Shown here: one piece after another, positions 45,346 through 57,560 of the stretch
Layout of the letters: each line of letters opens with the position of its first letter
Numbering within the stretch: the first letter of the stretch is position 1
DNA from: Tamarix chinensis
Lineage: Eukaryota; Streptophyta; Magnoliopsida; Caryophyllales; Tamaricaceae
DNA: 64,000 nt
NCBI GenBank assembly: GCA_030549775.1
Contig: CM060175.1
Span: forward strand, 84,410,245-84,474,244
Direction: 5' to 3'
The notes under the pieces: model-generated
Database searches by the model: none
What the model was told of the DNA's origin: nothing
What the model saw: only the letters and a program-made list of their open reading frames with translations
Position numbers and translations under genes: made by a program

Positions 45346-46507
45346 AAAGGAACTTCGTCCCCGAAGTTCGGGAAAACCTAAGTAGTGGAAACTTGACAAA
45401 ATAATTGAATAAAACATTAACCGCAATAAATAAGTTAAGAGTAAATCCGAAGAAAAGTAAAACGACGTTTACGAAACCAAACCAAACAAGGTTGAATCAA
45501 AACAAGGCATAGGAAGTAAAACAAAAGAAGGAGGATTGATATTTAGTAGATAAAATACAATGGAATTCAAATACAGAAGAATTACATACTTAAAGTCAAA
45601 ATAATTTACAAACATATTATTATTTAAAATAAGGTCTTACAAAAGAATAACAAAAGTATAACATGAAGTTCAAAAGAATAAAGGAACAAAAATTCTAAAG
45701 ATTATACAACTCTAATAATACAACAAATACATAATATGCACATAAGGCTTACACAAAGAGTTATCTTTATAACATCATACAAGAAAACGAGGCTAACACT
45801 TGGCCTAACAACTCATAAAAGGTCCTCATGAATACCAGCCACATGCTTCTAGATCAAGGGAGATTCTTAACCCAAAACACTTCATTAACAAGCTCTCTAA
45901 TCTACGCTATAACCATGATAATCTAAACCCTTAAATTTGAAAATGCAGCTACTATAGCAACTACAACATTCGAGCCCACAATATTTATTTATCTGCTATT
46001 CATTAATAGTTCTCCTCATACAAGACAAAACTTAATACACTATCACTCACGAGCAACCAGAAAAGAAAATATGCCTACTTTACGAGGAAGGATCTTCATA
46101 CCTTAAAACTAAGATTACTAACACAAATACAAAACGAAAAAAACCTGCGATAGAATGATAGTCGATGGAAACTAGATATAAACCCATAATGAAAGTTATA
46201 CAGCATCGTTAAAATCACTAGGGTAATTAGGCACCCTACACTCTATTTACGAACATGAACACCTCAATCTAAACCTCAACTTTATCATTATTATTATCAC
46301 AATTCTAGGTTTCTTCCAATTGAAAATAATACATCTATTTAAACATCACCATCAAGGTTACAACCCTAAATTTCTTACAACTCCAAAAAGTGAAACTACT
46401 CAACCAAAATATATTACGATTTATATCACATCATATTACATCCGACAAGGTATACGTTAAGGATATCAATCCACCAAACCTGCAAGACTAGGGTTAACCT
46501 AGTGGGG

Positions 46508-46522
46508 TCACTACCCCCTTAA
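46508..46522 (-). other. Second, internal polypurine-tract copy
   Basis: The 15 bases TTAAGGGGGTAGTGA of the terminal polypurine tract occur again, identical, 1.18 kb upstream inside the interior, next to CCCC. It could be a central polypurine tract or a leftover of a recombination event. Confidence 0.6.
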
Positions 46523-46798
46523 GAGCAAACTAATTACAAAACGATAATAACTACAACACATAAAATTCAAAGTTAACACAAGTCAAGCATGTAAAATAAC
46601 AAGTAACCATATTCAAAGACATAATTACAACAGCAATTCATAAGGCCACTTATACTACCCAATCACACTATCCTCACAAGCTAATCCGGATTTAAAAAAA
46701 AAAGATCACTTGAAAGAAGACAAATCCATTTTCATTTAAAACATTTAGGATCGTGAGAACCGAATCTTTAACCGAAACCCGATTCTCAACAACCAAAA

Positions 46799-46810
46799 GC
46801 TCTGATACCA
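46799..46810 (-). other. Primer-binding site for initiator tRNA-Met
   Basis: On the minus strand TGGTATCAGAGC follows the 5' LTR end (…TGTTACA) after the three bases AGT. It is a perfect match to the plant tRNA-iMet primer site used by many gypsy and copia elements. Confidence 0.9.
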
Positions 46811-47617
46811 ACTTGTAACACCCCCAAATTTCACTCCTGAAAAAATTTTTTTTTGAAAGATTAAAGAGGAAGCTAGGAGCGAATTTGGGAAATGTTACCG
46901 CCACATCTAACACAAGATAATGTCAACCATCTATCTCATGTTAGATTCAAGGCTAAAACCTGTCAAACAATTAAATCTGAATTTCAAATTCCATCAAACA
47001 ATTAAATCCGAATAGTAAACACTTATCAGAATACGAGAAATATAAAGTCAATTACAAAACCCTTAGAAATCTGAAAACAATACTTGCAACTTCCAAAGGT
47101 GAATACAATTAAACAAAATAAATCCCGAAGGATAAATATCCGGATCACCTACTCACTCAGGTCAAGCCTTCCACCCCAAAACAGTATCCGATCTTAACCT
47201 GCACAAGAGGTCTGCTCCCCACCATCGGTGGATCATCACAGGACCCATTCAACCAGTGTAGTATCAGTACGAGTCCAATACTAAGTAAGTCTCGCTACCC
47301 TACCTTATAGGAGAGATATCATCAAGAGCATATTAAATTGTAGTACAATACGTTAATACAATATCATACATACTCACCACCCACAGCATGAATCTTGCCA
47401 TACATTCATAGTAACATTTAAAACATATGCAACATCCCAGTTAACATACACGCGTGGTATAACCGAAATAATACGTGACTCATTATGCACATAAACAGCA
47501 TGTGGTGATACATATAATAAAAGCTGGCCAAGGTCCAACTAGACTTATTCTTTATTCTCATTAATAGTATATTCATTCCACACATATTCTTTAATAATCC
47601 ATGTAAGTATGGGAGCC

Positions 47618-48103
47618 CCACTATTATAGCCGGTGGACCGGAAAGTAAACGCACAGGGCATAACGCCTCTGATCCACTATTATAGCCGGTGGACCGGAAA
47701 ATAAACGCACAGGGCAAAACGCCTCTGATCCACTATTATAGCCGGTGGACCGGATCACAGCCCCGACTCACATGGTGTTTCGCTTTAAGTACTTAGTATC
47801 TTTCCCATGGATTAACTTATACGTTTGGTTTGTCGAGCACGAGATCCCCCACTATTATAGCCGGTGTTCCGGAAAATAAACGCACAGGGCAAAACGCCTC
47901 TGATCCACTATTATAGCCGGTGGACCGGATCACAGCCCCGACTCACATGGTGTTTCACTTTAAGTACTTAGTATCTTTCCCATGGATTAACTTATACGTT
48001 TGGTTTGTCGAGCACGAGATCCCCCACTATTATAGCCGGTGGACCGGAAGATAACGCACAGGGCAGAACGCCTCTGATCCACTATTATAGCCGGTGGACC
48101 GGA
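47618..48103. repeat. CCGGTGGACCGG minisatellite, seven copies
   Basis: Copies lie near 47620, 47677, 47734, 47851, 47909, 48027 and 48084. The fourth reads GGTGTTCCGG, the only core variant. It has two more units than the partner LTR. Confidence 0.95.
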
Positions 48104-48612
48104 TCACAGGCTCGGCTCGACATCTTTCGCTTTACGTGATTAATGTCTTATCAGTGTCTTATTGAATTCACATCACGCCCTTGACATACATAAATCATTC
48201 ACTTCATACTTACACATCACAAACAATGAAATTCCACATTCATAACTACACTTAATCAATAATACACATGATAACACCAAACAACTCTAAGCAACCATAA
48301 CGAACCCTAATTGACCACACCAAACCGTGCCTTAACCCTATTTTACCATAACAACCATACTTAGCCATCCCAAACCTTAATTACCCTCAGCAATTCACAA
48401 TTAGCTACTCCAACCCTACTTAATCACAACGACCCAGAGTTAATCACTCCAAACCCTAATTCTGTCTCCTCCAAACCCTTATAATACTCCACGCACTATT
48501 CCCCGTCCAAAATAGTTAAACACCCAAATAATACTTGCATTACCTTCCTTACACCCCAAATCAGCCTTTCATAGGTAAATTTTGCTCCCACGCAGACATT
48601 ACGCATCCCATG

Positions 48613-48855
48613 CAACCTCTCGAACGTTTCATACAAACCCTAAATCCCATACAATCATTAATTTCCATGCAAAACTCTAACTCCACCATACAAACCCTAA
48701 TACCACCATACAAACCCTAATACCACCATACCAACCATAATACCACCATGCAAACCCTAATACCACCATAAGCCATTAATACCGCCAAGAAATCTTTAAT
48801 ACCACCATACAAACCCTAATACCACCATGCAATCCCTAATTTCCCCCATGCAACC
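48613..48855. repeat. Telo-box array, partner copy
   Basis: The same ACCACCATACAAACCCTAAT units as 42000-42235, nearly unchanged. Confidence 0.9.
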
Positions 48856-50279
48856 TTAATTTATTCCCACTCTTTTGTTTATTTAATTCCACCTTCCCCT
48901 CATCGTCTTACAAATGGTGAACTCCTTAGGTCATCCATACCTATGTTAGCCGACGTACTTCCCTTTGGTTATTTTAACCGCTTAGTTTTCTTTTTCAAGT
49001 CCCCACTTCACCACACTTCCTCACATAACCCCGCATGCATGTCGTAGGGTCACATCACATCACATCACATCATTCTTGTTCCATAATATATTAGTACACA
49101 AAGACGAGAACACGGGGACGTACCTCGGTTCCATGCTGCGCTACACAAATACACAGATAACATACAGGATTATAGCATACAACCGCACAAAGCATACAAG
49201 ACAGGTAAAACATGCAATGCACACAAGTGGCCTTAGTTACGTCCTTACGAAATACCCATAAGTAGAGGTAAGTAGAGAACTTACCTGGATCCGAAGCTAG
49301 CTAAGCGAAATGAGAGGGAGAGGGATCCCTAGTTCGTGGGTCCACGAGAAAGCTTTCCTAGACCCGATAGAAATCAAAACTAAATTAGAAACTATCCTAT
49401 CAATCAATAATTCATATACTCTAATTAAATACACACAAACGACACAAATGATTTCTCTTAGAAAACGTGTCCAAAACTTAGAACTTAAAAGCATAGCTTT
49501 ATTAAGATTTAAGGTTAAAACTAAATCAAAACAGATTAATATAAATATTACTCGGGACATTTCAACTTAATTTGGAAAGCCCGAGAAGGAATAATCGATC
49601 ATAAGTTAATTTATCGAAAAATTATGCCAACATGAGTTGTTGCATTTATTGGCCCATTTTTATTAATAATTTAAGGTATGATAATATTTAAATTAATTAT
49701 TTCCTTAAGTAAAATTTATAAAGTCTTATGTTTTGATTTTATTATTTCTAATATAATAAATATTGATATTATCTTTAGGTATTGGTTTTGCAAATTAAAG
49801 CTTGAACCTTTAACCGGGACACTGGTAATGTTCGATTTTTGCGGGATATAAGGTAATCGTTAAACCCCACTTAAACACATGGATAAACGTATATTAGCAC
49901 ATTAGGATTTTTAATATGTTATTATGCTTGATATTTGTGGTTTAATATAATATATATTTGCTTATATTGATTGTTAAAAAAAGAAAGAGAAAGTATGTTA
50001 GTTATATGCCATGTGTGGAAATTTTGCTTAAGGGAAGAGTTTGATTATTAATGAAAGTGTTAAGTACTTATCTATGTCATATTATGCTATTGTGACCATT
50101 TATGCATGAATAATATTATTGTGAGCCCTAGGGGCATTTTAGTAATATTTCTCGGGTAAGAATGTGGCCTAATATGTGTGGGTGCTAATAAGTAGTATAT
50201 TAAAATATAATAGCTGGTGGAGTTAGATATTATGAGTGGAGTATTAATATTAATTTCATGCAGTGATAATAATTTAATA

Positions 50280-50960
50280 TAAGTGGTATAATAAGGGGTA
50301 AGATGGTAATCTTGTAAGTAAAAGGGGTAAATTGGCAATTTTATAATTAAAGGGAATAATGGTAATTTTGTAATTAAAAGGTAAAATGACAATTTTATAA
50401 TTAAAGGGTAAAATGGAAATTTTGTAATTAAGGGGTAAAATGGTAATTTTGAAATTAAAGAGTAAAGTGAAAATTTGGTAATTAAAGAGTAAAATGGTAA
50501 TTTTTTTAATTAAAGGGTAAAATGGTAATTTTATAATTAAGGGGTAAAACGGTAAATTTATAGTTAAAGGGGTAAAATGACAATTTTATAACTAAAGGGC
50601 AAGATGATAATTTTGTACTAAAAAGAGAAAATGGTAAATTTGTAATTAAAGGGGCAAAATGGTAAATTTTTGAATAAAGGGTGTTATGGTAAATTTTGGA
50701 AGTTAAGGGGGTAAATGGTGAATTTAAAAGTAAAAGGAAAAAATAGTAATTTTGTAAATAAAAGGGGTAAAGTGGAAATTGAAAAGGAGTAACTTGGTAA
50801 TTATGATAATAGAGAAGGGCAATTTGGTAATTTAAATAACTAAAGGGTAATTTGGTAATTTGACCAACTAAAGGACAACTTGTTAATTATAATAAAGGAA
50901 ATGGAAAAATTGGTAATCTAACCAACCAAATGGGAAATACATTAAGTGTAATAATTACGA
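50280..50960. repeat. GGGTAAAATGGTAATTTTGTAATTAAA array
   Basis: About 23 degenerate units of ~28-30 bases with the core GGTAATTT and GGGTAAAATGG. There are no unique spacers and it is non-coding. Related arrays occur at 53160-54115 (same orientation) and 58560-59425 (inverted). Confidence 0.9.
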
Positions 50961-51864
50961 AGGGTGATTAGTGGCCTAATAAGTGTGTGGGAGATGACTC
51001 GGTAACCTAAACCGAGCAGGGATGTGGCTAATATCAACTATGTATGGGTTATGTGCCATGTGAGCCATGTATTATACCATATTGTGTACTTTATACTTAA
51101 TGATTAATCATTATAGTGCAACTTTGAGTGAATGTATGCTCATGTAACTTTCTTATGGCATGTGAATGATGATTATATATGTTGTGTGTATGATGTTATA
51201 TGATGTGACCCTCTAGGACATGCATACTAGGATGTTTAATAACATGATATGGGGTGAAAGGCATGCAAAAGAAAAATGGGAGAACAAGATAACCAAGGGA
51301 AAGTAAGTTGGCTAACATAGGAAAGATTGACCTAAATAATCCATGATCCTTGAGTGGTGAAAAAGAGAGGGGACATAGGTAAAATGAAAGAGTGGGAGAA
51401 ACTAGGGTTGCATAGGAGGAACTAGGGTTTAGGAGAAACCCTAATGTGAGAAGGCGGAAAAAGAAAATAATGAAAATAAATGAGAATGAGTAGGGTATGA
51501 AGTGAGAGTTGAATCTAAGGGTCGTAACGTGTGGGGTGTTAAATAGTTTAGGTGGTTTGAGGATGGGCCTTATAGGCCCAAATTAGGGTTTTTGGAGAAA
51601 TCCCTAGGGTAAGGCGGTGAGTTAACCTTGGGGTATAAGGTGGTGGGCCTTGACCCACACACTTAGGAGTCGGGCTTCTGGTGTGAGGAAGTGGATTAAG
51701 GGAAGGATGTCGGGGTGAGTTAGGAGGTACAGAAGTCTCAAGATATGGGACATGCCCTCCTGGGAGGATAAGTGTGAATATAGTTATCCATGCATGTCAA
51801 GGGTGAAATACTTTCGATTAAGATACGATTAAGACACTAATCACTTAAAGAGGAAGATGTTGAG

Positions 51865-52175
51865 TTGGACCCAGACCGGTCCACCGGCGAATAATAGTGG
51901 CTAGGGCTGAGGTGCCCTGTATGACCGGTCCACCGGTGAATAATATTGGCCAGGAGAATTTTTCCCTACATGACCATTCCACCGGCTATAATAGTGGGGG
52001 ATTTCGTACTTAACAAACCAAATGTAAAAACGATAAGACATGGGAAGACACTAATTACTTACAGCGGAACACCTTGTGAGTCGGAGCCAGACTGATCCAT
52101 CGGCTAATAATAGTGGCGAGGAGCATTTTGTCCTAGATGACCGTTCCACCAGCTATAATAGTGGGGTTCCCGCAC
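51865..52175. repeat. CCGGTCCACCGG minisatellite (plus-oriented LTR)
   Basis: Five copies of GACCGGTCCACCGGCGAATAATAGTGG and variants, the reverse complement of the motif in the minus-oriented LTRs, with GCCCTGTATGACC-type spacers. Confidence 0.85.
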
Positions 52176-53159
52176 TCACATGGACATTTATAATCCGAGA
52201 TGATTGATTAATGATGGACTAATGGCCTGAAGGCCCTAAAAGTATCGATTGTTCATGATGGCCTATTAACATTTGGTTGACTTGTTAAGTATGCGAATGT
52301 GGGAAAGTGAATATTACCTATGCACCATTAATATCCGATTGACTTGTCAAGTATGTGAATATACAGATCTGAATATTATGTTTACATCTGTCGTTATGTA
52401 TGGATATAATAGTATATCATGTGTTACACTGCGTGGCTACTTTTAAGTGTATTTTAAAGGGTTACTCAGTACCATAGTATTGAAGGGCTCCCTTCGTGGG
52501 GTCCCCGCCTATTCAATGAGCCATGTCCCTTGCAAGTCGTTTTTGGGTGCTATTCAAGCGGGCCATCGAGAAAGAGCATGAGGAACTTTTCGGATCTGTT
52601 AGGGTTTTACTCTATCTCCTTTAAATTCACAGTTTCAATGTATTAGTTGTTTTGTAACCATCACCGGTGGATTATACTCTTATAAAATGTTTACTTGTGC
52701 TAATCTGATTTAAATATGTTCAATTTCTCGTAAATTGTATTTTACTCTTTTAGCCTTAACACTTGGTACTGGAACGGTAAAAGTGAACCGGTCTGGTACT
52801 AAGTGTGGCGGTAATATCCCCAAAATTCACAATTTTATATTTTTCTTCCGCTATTTCTTTTAATAAAATGACATTTTTCAGTAGTGAATTTTGGGGGTAT
52901 TACAGTTAATGATAATGTTAAAAGCATATGTATGATATGATATGCTAATGTGGCCATTTGTTGCATAGATAATGTTAATATGAGCCCCAGGGGCATTTTA
53001 GTAAATTTTCTAGTGCAAAAGGTGTGGCCTAAATAAGTATATGTGGTAGGTGCTAATGAGTATTGATGATAAATAATATTAGTTGGTGGTGTTGGATGAT
53101 GTATATGGACTATGTATATTAATATCTTATATAGTGAGGGTATTTTAGCAAAATTTGTA

Positions 53160-54115
53160 TAATAAAGGCAATGGTAATTTATAAGAGTAGGGGGTAAAAT
53201 GTTAAATAGATAAGTAAAGAGGGAATTATAGTAATTTTATATGGAAATGGGGATAACTTGGTAAATTGTGAGAAAAAGGGATAAAATGGTGATTTAATAA
53301 AGAAGAAGGGTACTTTAGTAATTTGGCATAAAATAAGGGTATTTTGGTAATTTTGTAAAGTAAAGAGGTAAAATGGTGATTTAATAAAGAATAAGGAAAT
53401 TTTGGTAATTTGGTATAAAGGAAGGGTATTTTGGTAATTTAATATAAAGGAAGAGTATTTTTGGTTATTGGGAATAAATGAGAAGGGTATTTTGGTAATT
53501 TGGTATAGAGGAAGGGTATTTTGGTAATTTGACATAAAGGAAGAGCAATTTGGTAATTTGAGTAAGTAAGAAGAGCAATTTGATTATTTAACCAACCATA
53601 AGGGCAATTTGGTAATTCTAATAAGTAAGAAAGACAATTTGGTAATTTAACCAGCCAAAAGGGGCAATTTGGTAATTTTAATAAATAAGAAGGGCAATTT
53701 AGTAATTTGACCAACCAAAAGGGCAACTTGGTAAATTTAATAAGTATGAAGGATAATTTGGTAATTTAACTAACCAAATGGGCCATCTGGTAAATGTAAC
53801 AAGTATGGAGGGTGATTTGGTAACTTAATAAGCTTAAGGGGTGGTTTGGTAATTTAAACAAATATAAAGGGCAGTATGGTAGTTTAACCAACTAGAAAGG
53901 ATAAATTGGCAACTTAACAAGCATGAGATGTAAATTTGGTGACTTAATGAGTATGGAGGATACTTTGGTAGTTTAACAAATACAAGGGGTTATTTGTTTT
54001 TTTATGCAAACATGAAGGGTAATATAGTAATTTGACAAATAAAAAGGGATGACTTGGTAATTTTACAAATAAGGGGTATTTTAGTAATTTGCAAGGGATA
54101 AGGGTAAATCGATAA
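53160..54115. repeat. GGGTATTTTGGTAATTTGGTAT array
   Basis: About 33 degenerate units of ~27-30 bases (AAGGGCAATTTGGTAATTT...). It is the same repeat type as 50280-50960 but with different dominant variants, so the arrays have evolved separately in each LTR. Confidence 0.9.
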
Positions 54116-54147
54116 CTTACATATAACCTATCAAGGGGTTAAATAAG

Positions 54148-54266
54148 TCTCCATAATAATAATAATAATAATAATAATAATTTATTATTATTTTCTTGCT
54201 AATATTGTTAATACTAACATTGTCCATTATCACTTTTTATTATTAATATAAATATTTGGACCCTTA

Positions 54267-54298
<32 letters not shown>
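54148..54298. repeat. (AAT)n and (ACT)n microsatellites
   Basis: (AAT)n lies at about 54153-54182 and (ACT)10 at about 54268-54298, within the outer LTR. Confidence 0.9.
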
Positions 54299-55282
54299 TC
54301 ACTATTTTGCAATAACTAGTATTAGAAGAAATAAAGCTATTAGGTTGAATAACGTAAATATAGCTATAAATATTAACATAAACATATTTTAACTAGTAAT
54401 ATCTAGTAGGCTAACCCGAGGATAAAAACCCTAGTTTTCACTTGTAAAGCTTCCTTTAATAATAGTAACCCTAATCTTAGACTAAAATAAGAAATAATAG
54501 TATTTTTGGTAGAAGGAAAACTAATCCTTAGTTTTCCCCTCTTATAGGTAAATCAGGCCAAAACCCTAAGGAGGCGTAGGAGCGTACTCCAAGCCCGGCG
54601 TTGTTTTAGGTAAGGATGTAGTTAAGGACCATGTGTGTTGTGTGACTTGTATGCCTTGGAGGCTATATATCATGCTACATCGTGTATCATATGATTGTCA
54701 TTAACTTGTCTTATGTGTAGCGCAGCTTGGAGTTGAGGTATGTTTGTGTGTTTCCCTATGGCATGATTATGATATGTATATATGGTGATATTGATGTGAT
54801 GTGATATGATATGGCCTTCTAGGACATGCATGTTAGGACACTTGATAATATGATATGGGAATGAAATGATTAAAAGAAAGAAAATGGGAAGTGAATAAGG
54901 GGGATATGAGGTTGACCAAAATACCTCATGATCCATGAGAGGAAAATAAATAGGAAGAAATGACCAAAATGAATGAGAGATGGGAACCTTGCATGGGAAT
55001 TCTAGGGTTTGCATGGGGTGGATAAAACTTGCATGGGGATGATCTTTATGTGAGAAAAGTTGTTTTAGGGTGTAAATAAGCTAAGGAGAGAGTTGTGGAG
55101 TGATTGGAGACTTGGGATGAAAAATAGTAAGTAGATTGGTGTAAGGGTGTATAAGGGACCCGATTAGGGTTTTGAGAGGAAGCAGTAATTTGGAAAATGT
55201 GGAAGTAAAAATGATTAAGGGAGAGTAGAGTACGGGTTAAGAGTGAGAATTTATTTTATAAGGGGTGAGTATGGGTGCCATG

Positions 55283-55972
55283 CAGTGGCGGAACCATATG
55301 TTTTACTCCATGGTGTCCCTTTATAATAATAATAATAATAATTTTTTTAAATTTATAATGAGTTTACCATTCGAAATAATATAACATGCCTTTTTTATCA
55401 ACCAAACTTTTTTTTTGATTTATAGCTTTTCATGATTAAAGATATTGAATTATTATTATTTAAAAATCTCACTAAAATATTATTTGTTCATTAATTAATC
55501 ATATAATTTTAATATGTATTATTAATAACATTATAAATAAAAAATTAGATAGTTGTATTGTTATAATTGCTAGTAACATAATTAGAGCCAAATAAACAAG
55601 TACATTGATTATGATTAAAAAAGAAGGATTAAAACAATTTAGGATATATAATACCTATAGGTGAAAACTATTAATAATCAACATTTGGATGAATGGTTGA
55701 GGTGGGTAAGGTATGCTTTGGTGGTTGTGGGTTTGAATCCTTATGCTTCCATGAGGATTGTTTTAATTTTATATGTTTCAGCTGAAGTAAAAATTAGGAT
55801 GTTATAGAGATTTGATTCCTTGACCTCCATCCCACCTATTATGGCACCATTCCCGTGGTGTCCTCCACTACACTAAGTTGATCTTTATGATATATGGCCA
55901 TATCAAAATATACTTAATATAAAATTGCATGGTGTCCCGTGACACCATTGAAAATCCCTAGCTCCGCCACTT
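55283..55972. mobile_element. Non-autonomous hAT element (690 bp) with 8-bp target duplication
   Basis: The left end CAGTGGCGGAACC and the reverse-complemented right end AAGTGGCGGAGCT form inverted repeats. Perfect 8-bp flanks GTGCCATG (55275-55282 and 55973-55980) indicate hAT. The interior has ATGGTGTCCC words near both ends, an (AAT)n run, and a possible RNA polymerase III promoter near 55690-55740. There is no transposase frame. Confidence 0.85.
55694..55740 (+). promoter_or_regulatory. tRNA-like A/B box pair inside the hAT element
   Basis: TGGTTGAGGTGGG (about 55694-55706) resembles an A box and GGGTTTGAATCC (55729-55740) a B box (GGTTCGAATCC). The spacing is close to that in tRNA-derived SINEs. 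It may be a SINE fragment captured by the element; no cloverleaf was found. Confidence 0.35.
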
Positions 55973-56469
55973 GTGCCATGGGAGAGAAGAGATATTGGGT
56001 GAAAAAGAGAAAGGTTGCTTGTGGGAGAATAAAGGTACTAGGGTTGAAGTGGCCAACTAGGGTTTCTCGGTCACATGTGGAATCGAGGGGTAAAGCGATA
56101 TGATTTAGGATTAGATCTAAATGAGATAAGGTATGGGGCGATAAGTGAAGTAACGGTAGTGTAAGTGAGAGAAAGTTGGGCCACATAGGTCTAATTAGGG
56201 TTTTTAAAGGAAAACTCCCAAAGGATGATAGTAGGTGGAGTTGATGTCATGAGGCGTTGGGCCTTAACCCACAACCTTAGGAGTTTATTTTTCATTATGT
56301 GTAAGCATAAGGGGGAATGGATGTCGGGGTGTGATAAGGGGCGCAGGAGTCTCAAGATATGGGACGACCCCCCTTGAGAGGATAGAAGTAGAATTTTTAT
56401 GACATGAATGTCAAGGGTGAAATGTTTATTGAATAAGATACTATCCATTTAAAGAGAAAGATTGTTGAG

Positions 56470-56825
56470 CCGGCCCAGACCGGTCCACCGGCGAATAATA
56501 GTGGCTAGGAGCCTGGGTGCCCTACATGACCAATCTACCAGCGAATAATAGTGGCCAGGTGCATTTCGCCTTGCATGACCGATCCACTGGCTATAATAGT
56601 GGGGGTTTACGTGCTCAACAAACCAAACGTAATGATGATAAGACATAGGAAATACACGAAGTAATTATAGTGAAACACCATGTGAGTTGGGGTCAGATCG
56701 GTCCACCGGTGAATAATAGTGGCTAGGAGTGTTTTACCCTGCATGACCGGTCCACGAACAAATAATAGTGGTCAGGAGCATTTTGCCCTGTATGACCGGT
56801 CCACCGGCTATAATAGTGGGGTTCT
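56470..56825. repeat. CCGGTCCACCGG minisatellite in the outer LTR
   Basis: Six copies of GACCGGTCCACCGGCGAATAATAGTGG-like units, with 'GGAGCATTTTGCCCTGTATGACC' spacers written here only in part (GCATTTTGCCCTG). Confidence 0.85.
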
Positions 56826-57560
56826 CGCACTTACATGGATTGATAAAGACTATGATGTGAATCAACTATATTTACTAGAGATCTAAAGAATAAGTCTACT
56901 CGGACCATAACCGACCTTCATCATCTGTATTACTACATGCTGCTTATGTGATTATGCCATGTATGCTATGTTGCATGTTTCGTATGTTTGGCCTTAGCAT
57001 AATGTTACCTTACTCAGTACATAGCGTACTGCTCTCCCGTTTCATGGGTGCTGGTCATTCCCACGAGTAGAATACCCATTTGAGTTTGTGCAGGTGGGGG
57101 ATGCCGTTTTTTATGCCTACGACACCTACGAGGCATCAAGCGCGACTGAGCATTGAGCCTAGACCTGGCCTGGGGATTGAGAGTGACTCGGCTATAATAT
57201 GTTTTTCTTTTGACTTGACCATGTATCGTTTTATTTTAGTTATGTGACATCTTACGATATTTTATGTTTTTTTTAAAACTCTAGTAACTTACTCTTTGGA
57301 TTGTAATTCTAAATCGCACTCTGATTTCTGTATGACTCTGAGGGGGTCCTCTCATGGACTCTCATTGTTTTAGTAATGACTTGTGTTTGATGTTAACCCT
57401 ATTTAGCCTTAGCACTTAGTACTGGAACGATAGGAGTGAACCAGTCCGGTACTAAGTATGGGGGTAATTTCCCCTGAATTTACGGTTTTAATTATTTCAC
57501 TTTCGTTAAACCTTTTTACTAAAATAAAATATTTCAATAGTAAATTTTGGGAGTGTTACA

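Larger units (their letters stand above)
45331..46813 (-). mobile_element. Non-coding interior of the LARD-like element
   Basis: Only 1.48 kb separates the two LTRs and no gag or pol frame is present. The minus strand ends with ACTTCGGGGACGAAGTTCC then the polypurine tract, a layout typical of the 3' end of gypsy chromoviruses, so the element is probably a deletion derivative that borrows proteins from a full-length relative. A second copy of the tract is at 46508-46522. Confidence 0.8.
46814..49620 (-). mobile_element. Truncated 5' LTR of the LARD-like element
   Basis: Its plus-strand left end TGTAACACCCCCAAATTTCA mirrors 40299. It is colinear with 40299-42990, with about 17 substitutions seen by eye in 2.7 kb and one ~115-bp insertion equal to two extra minisatellite units. 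It breaks off at 49620 (ATCGAAAA), so about 2.3 kb of LTR start and the flanking duplication are gone. Confidence 0.88.
49621..52904 (+). mobile_element. Second (solo) gypsy-like LTR, right part
   Basis: Continues the LTR begun at 39373. It contains the TTTAGGTATTGGTTTTGC...AACCTTTAACCGG segment also found at 39100 and, inverted, near 59890. An ATTACC-type array, the CCGG minisatellite, an ACTTGGTACTGG...GGTACTAAGTG fold-back pair and the end GGGGGTATTACA follow. GTTAA follows at 52905-52909, matching the left flank. Confidence 0.85.
52910..57560 (+). mobile_element. Outer gypsy-like LTR, right part
   Basis: Resumes the LTR begun at 36297. In order it has: a GGGCATTTTAGTAA segment, an ATTACC-type array, (AAT)n and (ACT)n microsatellites, a nested hAT element (55283-55972), the CCGG minisatellite, the fold-back pair near 57410-57460, and the end GGGAGTGTTACA. 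With its left part it totals over 7 kb, enlarged by the TTC tract and the nested hAT. Confidence 0.75.

Noticed and set aside
50280..50960. CRISPR-like periodic array (also 53160-54115 and 58560-59425)
   Set aside because: Period ~30 bp, but units are contiguous and degenerate with no unique spacers. The context is a plant LTR.
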